The translations under genes and the position numbers were made by a program. A stretch of 32,564 bases of DNA from a virus. The stretch lies in IMG/VR virus record IMGVR_UViG_3300048065_000709, positions 1-32,564 of that record. The stretch is one strand, 5' to 3'. The number at the start of each line of letters is the position of its first letter. Position 1 is the first letter of the stretch. This document shows positions 6,163 to 12,113 of this stretch, piece after piece. Under the pieces are notes generated by a model. It saw only the letters and a list, made by a program, of their open reading frames with translations, was not told where the DNA came from and ran no database searches.

Positions 6163-6913
6163 CTTTGCTGGGGATAACTCTACTACGATTATTACAAAAG
6201 GAACAAATAATCAAATTACTACTAAGCAAGTAGGAAATGGTAATACTACTTATATTCTTTGTGGAGCAAATTCAGGTGGAACTCTAACAGGAGCTTCCTA
6301 TAGCGCTCATAGCTGCACAAATGCCGTATGGAGTAGTACTATAGAAGGCAACAGTAATACAGTTAAGATGTATACTGTGTGGTCAAACAATATAGGAAAT
6401 TCTTCTACTGTAACTATAGACGGCAATGATAATTATGCATATATTGACCAAGATGAAGACGACAATGTAGTAACTATTACTCAAACAGGCAACGACAACC
6501 ATGCAGAAGCATTAGGCTCAGGAGACGACAATGTTTATTCAACTACTCAAACAGGAAACAACAAATATAGCAAAATATTCTATTTCGGTGATGATTCTAA
6601 TATTACTGTTAATCAGTATGGGACTGGTCAACATAATTCTTATATTTATGGAAATGGTGGTGCGCACAATAACTCGGCTACTGTAATTCAGTATGGCAGT
6701 GGTAATAAGGATGCAGACATCTTTTTTTACAACTCTGATAATGAAGTAGATTTAACACAATATGGAACAGGAGCTCACGTAGCAAATATGAAATTCTATA
6801 CAACAGGATATGATGTAGATGTAACTCAACTTGGAGCTACAAATCAAACATATACCGCAACTTTCAATTGTACAGCTGATTGTACAAAAACAATATCTAT
6901 TACACAACAATGA
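6119..6913 (+). CDS. Curlin-like exported repeat protein 2 (264 aa)
   Basis: GGAGG upstream sets the ATG, which lies 44 bases inside the FecR gene. After the signal peptide (MVRVITLLLLISPLSFA) come repeats of about 20-25 residues, each with a Q-[TYLV]-G element and Asn or Asp ladders: KQVGNGN, ITQTGNDN, TTQTGNNK, VNQYGTGQ, VIQYGSGN, LTQYGTGA, VTQLGATN. This is closer to the CsgA/CsgB consensus (Q-x-G-x-x-N) than the first curlin. Cysteines occur as a spaced pair in the first third (CGAN ... AHSC) and as CTADC near the end. It is probably the second fibre subunit or the nucleator. Which of the two plays CsgA or CsgB cannot be told from sequence. Confidence 0.85.
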   Translation: MVRVITLLLLISPLSFAGDNSTTIITKGTNNQITTKQVGNGNTTYILCGANSGGTLTGASYSAHSCTNAVWSSTIEGNSNTVKMYTVWSNNIGNSSTVTIDGNDNYAYIDQDEDDNVVTITQTGNDNHAEALGSGDDNVYSTTQTGNNKYSKIFYFGDDSNITVNQYGTGQHNSYIYGNGGAHNNSATVIQYGSGNKDADIFFYNSDNEVDLTQYGTGAHVANMKFYTTGYDVDVTQLGATNQTYTATFNCTADCTKTISITQQ

Positions 6914-7317
6914 AAAAATTACTACTCCTAGGATTATTTATTCAACTAGAGGCTTATGATTTTAACTTTGAGCAAATGAAGGAAGATGCGGAAAGAATAA
7001 AGGCTTCTGAGTATAGTTACAATTTTGATTTTCAAAATCCAAGACATAAATACTTTGCAGTAATAAATACATTAGATGTTGCTACTACGATATATGCTAT
7101 GGAGAATAGAAATACTTTAGCAGAAGCTAATTATTTACTTCCGGCAAAACCAGAACTTGAAGAGTTAATAATACAAAAAACTATAGTACTATACTCTCTA
7201 TATCATTTAGGGCTTTTTAGCGAGTACCCAGAAGACCAGTGGTATATAAACGCAATGAACATAACTCTAACGGCTGCAGTACTAAGCAACCTATATCATA
7301 TAAATACTAATGAATAA
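6910..7317 (+). CDS. Small membrane protein, DUF5658-like (135 aa)
   Basis: The ATG at 6910 overlaps the curlin 2 stop as ATGA and gives a signal-like start (MKKLLLLGLFIQLEA). A TTG 30 bases upstream is less likely. After a charged stretch, VINTLDVATTIYAMENRNT followed by EANYLLP resembles the lD-xxT...EaNp signature of DUF5658 membrane proteins. One or two further hydrophobic helices follow (about residues 88-100 and 112-128). Function is unknown in that family. It overlaps the cyclase gene by eight bases, so it belongs to the same module and could be a partner of the CHASE2 cyclase. Confidence 0.65.
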   Translation: MKKLLLLGLFIQLEAYDFNFEQMKEDAERIKASEYSYNFDFQNPRHKYFAVINTLDVATTIYAMENRNTLAEANYLLPAKPELEELIIQKTIVLYSLYHLGLFSEYPEDQWYINAMNITLTAAVLSNLYHINTNE

Positions 7318-9100
7318 ATTAATAAGCCCAAGCATAGGACTCTCCTTACTAGCACTTCTTATCTGGAATCCTTACCCTTTTAAAATACTTGAACTAAGTA
7401 CATTCGATTACTTAATGTCAAACTCCCCAACAATTCAAAACGAAAATATACTTCTTGTCGATCTGGACGAAGAAATAGTAGAAGCTTATGGAGGGTATCC
7501 TCTACCAAGAAGTTTATTTGCAAGTATGATAGACAGAACCGAAGGTGTATCTGGTCTAACTATACTAATGCCTGACCCCGACTTACGTGACCCTACTAAT
7601 GATTATAAATTAGGAGCGGTAATGTTTGATAAACCAACTGTGTTAGCGTATGCAGCTTCCACTCAAGCAACAGAGTCAGGACCTCATGTAGGTACAGCTC
7701 AATTAGGGGAGAATCCATTACCATGGCTATTGAACTATCCGGGAATTTTACGACAACTATCAATCTTACAGCTAAACGCAGAGGGCGTAGGCTTAATAAA
7801 CTCAAGTCCAGAAATAGACGGCGTCGTCAGGCGCATGCCAGTAGTCGTAGGAAGCGGAAATAAACTATATCCAAGTTTTCCCCTCGAAATGTTAAGAGTA
7901 GCAGTAGGCGACCCAAGTTATCAAATTAAGACTAATGAAACAGGAATAGAATGGTTAAGAATACCAAACTATCCACTAGTAAATACTGATGCAAATGGTA
8001 GAGTTTGGGTACAACAAAATATAAAATTTCATAGACAAACTGCATCAGAGTATATGGAAAGCCCAATACCAGCACCTTTTGTTATCTTTGGGGTTACAGC
8101 GGAAGGAGTAACTAACCCAGTGCCCACAGCACAAGGAGCTGTATATCCGCACGAAATCCAAGCAAATGTTCTCCACTCTTTAATAGAGGGAAACAGTCCA
8201 TCCATCCCGACATGGAATGTAGCAGTAGAGTTAGGAGCCGCCCTTTTAGCTCTACTATTACTTTCGATTACTGCATCTCGTATATGGTTATCAGTTCCAG
8301 TTTTATTACTAACTATTGGGGGGCTTATTTACTTTACGCTGGAAATGTGGAAATCTTCTTACTTGGTTGATGTTTCTGGAACTGTTTTAATCGCATTCGT
8401 TTTCTGGGCTATTGAAAGTTTCCGTAATTTCATTACGCAATATTTGCTTCGATTACAAATTAAACAACAATTTGGCACGTACGTTAGTCCGGCCTTGGTA
8501 AAAAAATTACAGGACGACCCCACATTACTGAGATTGGGTGGGGAGACAAAACGACTCACTTTTCTTTTTTCAGATATTCGAGGATTCACACCAATTTCCG
8601 AAAAATACCAAAAAGACCCTCAAGGTCTTACTCATTTAATTAACCGCTTTTTAGACAATCAGACTGAAATAATTTTGAAACATGAAGGCACAATAGATAA
8701 ATATATGGGAGATTGCATCATGGCTTTCTGGAATGCTCCCTTAGATGTAGAAGAACAAGAAAGAAAAGCCACAGAGTGTGCTATCGAAATGAGAATAGCA
8801 TTAGGAGAATTAAATGAAAAACTCAGGGAAGAAGGCCTTGACGAAATTAACACAGGGGCTGGAATCAACACAGGACCATGTGTTGTTGGAAATTTTGGGT
8901 CTAGTACTCGTTTCGACTATAGCGTACTTGGTGATGCCGTTAATCTAGCAGCACGATTAGAATCCTCTTGTAAAGACTACGATGCGGATTTAATCATATC
9001 TGAGCACAGTTTAGTTGACGGTTTTGACTACGAGTTTCTTGACGAAGTGACGGTAAAAGGCAAGTCTGAGCCAGTTAAAATATACACCATCAGAAAATAG
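7310..9100 (+). CDS. CHASE2-domain class III adenylate cyclase
   Basis: The enzyme should make cAMP from ATP in response to an extracytoplasmic signal. A first membrane helix (about residues 6-22) leads into a periplasmic CHASE2 domain (about 25-300; VDLDEEIVEAYGGYPLPR is typical), then three membrane helices (about 303-370) and a C-terminal cyclase domain (about 412-596). All catalytic residues are visible: metal-binding Asp422 in FSDIRGFT and Asp468 in DKYMGD, ATP-selecting Lys464 and Asp542 (VLGDAVNLAARLES), and transition-state Asn545 and Arg549. Lys plus Asp predicts ATP over GTP. It closes the curli-like operon and is followed at once by promoter P3, whose conserved block overlaps its last codons. 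A complete cyclase of this type is very unusual in a phage and was probably taken from a host. Confidence 0.95.
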   Translation: MNKLISPSIGLSLLALLIWNPYPFKILELSTFDYLMSNSPTIQNENILLVDLDEEIVEAYGGYPLPRSLFASMIDRTEGVSGLTILMPDPDLRDPTNDYKLGAVMFDKPTVLAYAASTQATESGPHVGTAQLGENPLPWLLNYPGILRQLSILQLNAEGVGLINSSPEIDGVVRRMPVVVGSGNKLYPSFPLEMLRVAVGDPSYQIKTNETGIEWLRIPNYPLVNTDANGRVWVQQNIKFHRQTASEYMESPIPAPFVIFGVTAEGVTNPVPTAQGAVYPHEIQANVLHSLIEGNSPSIPTWNVAVELGAALLALLLLSITASRIWLSVPVLLLTIGGLIYFTLEMWKSSYLVDVSGTVLIAFVFWAIESFRNFITQYLLRLQIKQQFGTYVSPALVKKLQDDPTLLRLGGETKRLTFLFSDIRGFTPISEKYQKDPQGLTHLINRFLDNQTEIILKHEGTIDKYMGDCIMAFWNAPLDVEEQERKATECAIEMRIALGELNEKLREEGLDEINTGAGINTGPCVVGNFGSSTRFDYSVLGDAVNLAARLESSCKDYDADLIISEHSLVDGFDYEFLDEVTVKGKSEPVKIYTIRK

Positions 9101-9103
9101 TAC

Positions 9104-9132
9104 TTGACTTTTAGTTGTCATTTTGCTATAAT
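9104..9132 (+). promoter_or_regulatory. Promoter P3
   Basis: TTGACT (9104-9109), 17-bp spacer, perfect TATAAT (9127-9132). The predicted start near 9139 leaves a leader of about 36 nt with AAGGGAA before the ATG at 9175. The upstream block (from 9086) keeps the ACC 18 bp before the -35 although it lies in the last codons of the cyclase gene. P3 probably restarts transcription for 9175 onward. Confidence 0.8.
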
Positions 9133-9174
9133 TATGAAAGAACAAAAAATGTTCAAAAGTTTAAGGGAATTATT

Positions 9175-9372
9175 ATGGATGCTAATGAAGTGGCCGCAGA
9201 GCTTGCCAAGCATGAAGCTGTATGCGCAGAACGGTGGAAAACTTGTTTTAATAAGTTTGACGACATCGAAAACTCTGTAAGCAGAATAGAAACAATATTA
9301 ATTAGCGTATCAGGCACCCTTATTGTAGCGGGCGCTGGCATCATATGGACTATGTTCGCAATGCATGGTTAG
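9175..9372 (+). CDS. Small membrane protein with C-terminal helix (65 aa)
   Basis: The ATG at 9175 has a purine-rich site (AAGGGAA). Upstream in-frame codons run into P3 and are excluded. The first half is charged and helical (ANEVAAELAKHEAVCAERWK; IENSVSRIETILI) and the last 22 residues form a membrane helix (VSGTLIVAGAGIIWTMFAMH). This layout is common in small phage membrane proteins. Neither holin nor spanin function can be claimed, since no endolysin is visible in the window. Confidence 0.75.
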   Translation: MDANEVAAELAKHEAVCAERWKTCFNKFDDIENSVSRIETILISVSGTLIVAGAGIIWTMFAMHG

Positions 9373-9380
9373 GAGAAAAC

Positions 9381-9554
9381 ATGAAAAAAGATTATCAAAC
9401 AAAAGACATAAAAGCTACTAAGACTAAAAAAGTTGAAGAGGGAGTAATATTTGAAGACAGCAAACTTTATAAGTTTGTTTGGAAAGGAGAGACTCATGGC
9501 TTTACTAAATTAGAAAATGCAAAAATTGCATTAAAAAGAGAAAAAGGAGAATAA
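9381..9554 (+). CDS. Small Lys-rich hypothetical protein (57 aa)
   Basis: AGGAG lies a few bases before the ATG at 9381, which is preferred over an in-frame ATG at 9345 that would sit within the previous gene. The product has a basic, disordered N-terminus (MKKDYQTKDIKATKTKKVEE) followed by a small fold (LYKFVWKGETHGFTKLENAK). It is not recognised. The next gene starts immediately after its stop. Confidence 0.65.
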   Translation: MKKDYQTKDIKATKTKKVEEGVIFEDSKLYKFVWKGETHGFTKLENAKIALKREKGE

Positions 9555-9740
9555 ATGTCAAACTCAATCGAAGAAGCATTAAAAGATGCAGTCAAACAAG
9601 TAGAGTCAGGAACAGTACAAGAAGGAAAAGGAGCAGAACCAGAAGCATCTCCTCTCTCCGCTAGAGTAAAAAGACTACTTGCAAGAAAAACAAATCTTCA
9701 AAGAAATAAGAGACAAAAATTACCTAAAAATTTAAGGTGA
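9555..9740 (+). CDS. Small hypothetical protein with basic C-terminus (61 aa)
   Basis: AAGGAG is positioned correctly before the ATG. The N-terminal half is acidic (SIEEALKDAVKQVESG) and the C-terminal half is basic (VKRLLARKTNLQRNKRQKL). No family is recognised. It overlaps the next GTG start by four bases (GTGA). The charge asymmetry and small size resemble the head-associated basic proteins that follow, but less extremely. Confidence 0.65.
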   Translation: MSNSIEEALKDAVKQVESGTVQEGKGAEPEASPLSARVKRLLARKTNLQRNKRQKLPKNLR

Positions 9741-9892
9741 AAAAGAAAACACCTGAAGAAAGATACAATATTTGCAAACAATGTCCACACTTAAAAAAGT
9801 GGAAAGTTTGTGAACTTTGTAGTTGTTTTATGCCCCTCAAAACAAAAATAAGATGGGCGGAGTGTCCAGACAAACCACCGCGTTGGACATAG
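9737..9892 (+). CDS. Small Cys-rich zinc-ribbon-like protein (51 aa)
   Basis: The GTG start overlaps the upstream stop and follows AAGG. The product has CKQCPHLKKWKVCELCSC, then a basic linker and WAECP, i.e. paired CxxC knuckles (Cys13/16 and Cys25/28, plus Cys30 and Cys43). This pattern is common in tiny phage proteins (DUF6171-like by memory) and predicts a structural zinc site. Partner and role are unknown. Conserved Cys spacing and overlap with neighbours support a real gene. Confidence 0.7.
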   Translation: MKKKTPEERYNICKQCPHLKKWKVCELCSCFMPLKTKIRWAECPDKPPRWT

Positions 9893-9901
9893 GAGCACTA
9901 A

Positions 9902-10030
9902 ATGGCATTAACTGCTAAACAAAAGAAACTACCAAAAGCTTTACAAAGAGCTATCTTAGCAAAGCAAAAAGGTATGGGTAAGAAGAAGAAAAAGAAAAAG
10001 GGTGGAAAGAAGAAGCGTTCAAGAGGCTAA
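9902..10030 (+). CDS. Poly-lysine small protein (42 aa)
   Basis: A very basic peptide begins MALTAKQKKLPKALQRAILA and ends in an almost pure Lys tract with KKKRSRG. Its first residues (MALTA) match those of the basic protein at 11542. The site AGGAG lies a few bases before the ATG. It may bind nucleic acid, as a DNA-condensing or packaged head protein. This is inferred from composition only. It overlaps the next gene by 29 bases. Confidence 0.6.
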   Translation: MALTAKQKKLPKALQRAILAKQKGMGKKKKKKKGGKKKRSRG

Positions 10031-10418
10031 ACCTCTACCAGACTTTACCGTCTGGCTATGGTACTTTAGGAAAATAAAAGACGTATGTCCCTGGTCTTAT
10101 AAATCATTTATAGCAGGTACTACAAATATTGTTCCCTTCAAGTTAGATACTCTTATAGAAAACGAATCTAACTGGAACGAGCAACCATGGGAGGTGATCA
10201 TCTACACAATGGGTGAGAATCAGACTCTTGACGAAATGGACTCCATAGTGGAGAAAAGAAATGAAGTCCAGGACACTTGTGAATATTTATGGTCTCACCC
10301 ATCTTTTTCAAAAGGTGGAAACAATCAAACGCCTCAACCTATTATTATACAACAGGACAGGGCAAGATTAATGGAATTAAGAAATGGCAGTAAGAAAGAG
10401 AAAAAGGAAGGTCGCTAA
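10002..10418 (+). CDS. Hypothetical protein (138 aa)
   Basis: The frame is open from 9960 and offers only a GTG at 10002 as a reasonable start, which lies within the poly-Lys gene. The product is Trp-rich (DFTVWLWYFRKIKDVCPWSY; NWNEQPWEVIIYTM) with an acidic middle and a basic tail ending RNGSKKEKKEGR. I do not recognise it. Among its basic neighbours it stands out as a conventional folded protein. The exact start is uncertain. Confidence 0.6.
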   Translation: MERRSVQEAKPLPDFTVWLWYFRKIKDVCPWSYKSFIAGTTNIVPFKLDTLIENESNWNEQPWEVIIYTMGENQTLDEMDSIVEKRNEVQDTCEYLWSHPSFSKGGNNQTPQPIIIQQDRARLMELRNGSKKEKKEGR

Positions 10419-10587
10419 GAAAAGGCCTGTGCCAACCAACCCTGCACTATACGCAAGAGTAAAGGCAGAAGCAAAAAGAAAATTTAAGGTCTATCCAAGT
10501 GCATACGCAAATGGGTGGTTAGTAAAAACATATAAGCAGCGTGGCGGACGATACAGAATGGGCGTTGCAAGGAAAAAGAAAAAATGA
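10384..10587 (+). CDS. Basic protein with poly-Lys tail (67 aa)
   Basis: Both ends are strongly basic (MAVRKRKRKVAKKRP; RMGVARKKKK) around a core FKVYPSAYANGWLVKTYKQR with GGRYR. The YPSAYANGWLVK type of core recurs in small uncharacterised proteins of aquatic phages and algal viruses, as I recall. It shares no clear alignment with the next basic proteins apart from composition and tail. Nucleic acid binding is likely, role unknown. Confidence 0.7.
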   Translation: MAVRKRKRKVAKKRPVPTNPALYARVKAEAKRKFKVYPSAYANGWLVKTYKQRGGRYRMGVARKKKK

Positions 10588-10715
10588 TAAATTGGTTTAA
10601 ACTTAAACTAACACAAATATTAAATATAGTCACAGGAAAAGATAAAAACTGGGACGGGTCAGTAGATATCAAAGATAAAATGATAGCAGCTGAACAAAAA
10701 GCAAAAAATGGCTAA
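10584..10715 (+). CDS. Small hypothetical protein (43 aa)
   Basis: The start shares ATGA with the stop of the gene before, and the end overlaps the start of the next by eight bases, which supports translation. The product begins MINWFKLKLTQILNIVTG and continues with a charged NWDGSVDIKDKMIAAEQKAK. It is amphipathic rather than membrane-spanning. Not recognised. Confidence 0.55.
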   Translation: MINWFKLKLTQILNIVTGKDKNWDGSVDIKDKMIAAEQKAKNG

Positions 10716-10989
10716 ACCTAAAGGCGGATTATCAAAGTGGTTCAAAGAAAAATGGGTAGATATATCTAGACCTAAGAAAAAGGGTAGGTATCAACCCTGT
10801 GGACGGAAGTCTGCAAAAACTTCACGAAAAGGATACCCAAAGTGTGTACCTTTAGCACGTGCAAGAACAATGAGCAAAGCTCAGAAAAGGTCGGCAGTTC
10901 GCCGTAAGAGGGCAGTACCTCAAGGCGTTGGTGGAAGACCCACTAACGTACGTACTTTTACTAAACGGAGACGTCGAAAGAAGAAGTAA
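10708..10989 (+). CDS. Basic protein with Arg/Lys tail (93 aa)
   Basis: The core has LSKWFKEKWVDISRPKKKG, then YQPCGRKSAK and GYPKCVPLARARTM, a pattern I associate with a small uncharacterised family found in many aquatic viruses (possibly DUF5872). Two Cys in PCGR and PKCVP could bind metal. The end is RTFTKRRRRKKK. High charge and position just before the packaging gene suggest a DNA-associated protein. This is inference. Confidence 0.75.
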   Translation: MAKPKGGLSKWFKEKWVDISRPKKKGRYQPCGRKSAKTSRKGYPKCVPLARARTMSKAQKRSAVRRKRAVPQGVGGRPTNVRTFTKRRRRKKK

Positions 10990-10992
10990 AAT

Positions 10993-11166
10993 ATGAATAA
11001 TCTAACTCAAGAGATTGAAAAAGTATTAGATTTATCACAAAGATTAAAAGCGGCAGTTCACTTAGAACTAGAGTATGGCTGCCAACTAAAAAAGTTATTA
11101 AATTTACCGAGAACCCCAGATAATAAGGTTCTCATTAACAGGCTAATAAGCCAAAGTACTCGCTAA
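10993..11166 (+). CDS. Small helical hypothetical protein (57 aa)
   Basis: The ATG comes four bases after the previous stop, with the Shine-Dalgarno probably within the end of the basic gene (AAGAAG). The product is helical and Leu-rich (LTQEIEKVLDLSQRLKAAVH). It has an acidic to neutral charge, unlike its neighbours, and could be a dimerising coiled coil. Not recognised. Confidence 0.55.
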   Translation: MNNLTQEIEKVLDLSQRLKAAVHLELEYGCQLKKLLNLPRTPDNKVLINRLISQSTR

Positions 11167-11185
11167 GAGTAGATAGGAATTAAAA

Positions 11186-11458
11186 ATGGCAAGACAAGGC
11201 GGATTTTTAAGCGGACCAAGTGTCCACTCAACTTCCAAGCTAAGAAAGCATGTATTGAAAAGAGGTTTAACTCGTGATTTAAATGCAGCAGCTGGAACTT
11301 ATGTAAATACTAAGTCACCAATGTCCACACCAGGTGGATTTTATGGTGCAGCACCAAAAGCAGTAGGGCCAAGATTTGGTAAAACAGTCAACCCTAAAAG
11401 AGCAAAGTTTGGAAAGAAAACACCTTCTACTTTATTGACGAGAAGGAGAAGAAGATAG
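11186..11458 (+). CDS. Basic protein with poly-Arg tail (90 aa)
   Basis: A Gly-, Pro-, Ser- and Arg-rich chain of low predicted order (MARQGGFLSGPSVHSTSKLR; TPGGFYGAAPKAVGPRFGK) ends in LLTRRRRR. It resembles packaged or DNA-condensing proteins in composition but matches no family I know. A TAGGAAT lies upstream of the ATG. Confidence 0.65.
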   Translation: MARQGGFLSGPSVHSTSKLRKHVLKRGLTRDLNAAAGTYVNTKSPMSTPGGFYGAAPKAVGPRFGKTVNPKRAKFGKKTPSTLLTRRRRR

Positions 11459-11483
11459 TATTCTAAAACAAATCAATAAAATT

Positions 11484-11591
11484 ATGAAGTCGGGTAGACT
11501 CGACAAAGTAGTAAAGAAATCTTTACTTATAGGGATGAAAGATGGCACTAACAGCAGCAGAAAAAGCAAGGTTAAAAAAAGCAGGTCTTAG
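11484..11591 (+). CDS. Possible 35-aa basic peptide overlapping the next gene
   Basis: An open frame between two basic genes starts at ATG 11484 and gives MKSGRLDKVVKKSLLIGMKD, then a Ser-, Lys- and Arg-rich end. Its last 50 bases lie inside the 114-aa gene in another frame. There is no clear ribosome site. It fits the dense packing here but may be fortuitous. Confidence 0.25.
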   Translation: MKSGRLDKVVKKSLLIGMKDGTNSSRKSKVKKSRS

Positions 11592-11886
11592 CGGACTTAA
11601 TAAGCCAAAAAGAACCCCAAATCATAAAACCAAAAAAGCAGTAGTAGCTGTAAAAGTTGGTGGAAAAGTAAAGATTATAAGATTTGGGGCTCAAGGAATG
11701 GGCCATAACTATAGTCCAGAAGCAAGAAGAAGTTTTAAGGCAAGACATGCCAAAAACATAAGAAAGGGAAAGTCTTCTGCAGCGTACTGGGCAAACAAGG
11801 TGTTTTGGGCAGGTAAAGGAGGCTCTAAGAAGCGTCCACCCAGATCACAAAAAAGAACATTAGGATTAAAAAGAAGGAGAAGATAA
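11542..11886 (+). CDS. Basic protein with poly-Arg tail (114 aa)
   Basis: It begins MALTAAEKARLKKAG and continues with PKRTPNHKTKKAVVAVK, VKIIRFGAQGM and NIRKGKSSAAYWANKVFWAG, then ends KRTLGLKRRRR. The RTPNH, RFGxQG and SSAAYWANK elements recall a conserved small-protein family of aquatic phages (possibly DUF6321), function unknown. With its basic neighbours it makes a cluster ahead of the large terminase gene. It is coupled to the next gene by TAATG. Confidence 0.75.
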   Translation: MALTAAEKARLKKAGLSGLNKPKRTPNHKTKKAVVAVKVGGKVKIIRFGAQGMGHNYSPEARRSFKARHAKNIRKGKSSAAYWANKVFWAGKGGSKKRPPRSQKRTLGLKRRRR

Positions 11887-12113
11887 TGACAACTGCAAAC
11901 GGAACAAAACTATGGCTTGAAGAAGGCGTAGTTCATGCAGGAAAGATGCTACAAGATTTGATGAAAGTAGAAGAATTTAGAGACTTATCACCAGCAGAAA
12001 AGAAGATAAAAACAGTATCGGCTACTTACTGCTACCTTTATACTAAACTAAAAGAGCTGGATTTATTAGTAGATTCAGATGATAATTATTTCCCTGACGA
12101 GACAATACATTGA
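11886..12113 (+). CDS. Small acidic hypothetical protein (75 aa)
   Basis: TAATG coupling sets the start. The chain is helical (GTKLWLEEGVVHAGKMLQDL) with an acidic end (LLVDSDDNYFPDETIH). It ends with TGA sharing bases with the TTG start of the terminase gene. Its place directly before TerL, with the small size and helical character, would also suit a small terminase subunit, so it is an alternative candidate for that role. Confidence 0.65.
   Translation: MTTANGTKLWLEEGVVHAGKMLQDLMKVEEFRDLSPAEKKIKTVSATYCYLYTKLKELDLLVDSDDNYFPDETIH

Noticed and set aside
7310-9100. Curli and cyclase block as host contamination of the assembly
   Set aside because: It is flanked and bracketed by the phage promoter class (P2 and P3), with the P3 block overlapping the cyclase stop, and it shares gene-overlap style and base composition with the phage genes.
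9134-9275. ATG just after the P3 -10 as a leaderless gene
   Set aside because: The predicted transcription start (about 9139) is downstream of that ATG, and the frame is in a different phase from the well-supported gene at 9175.
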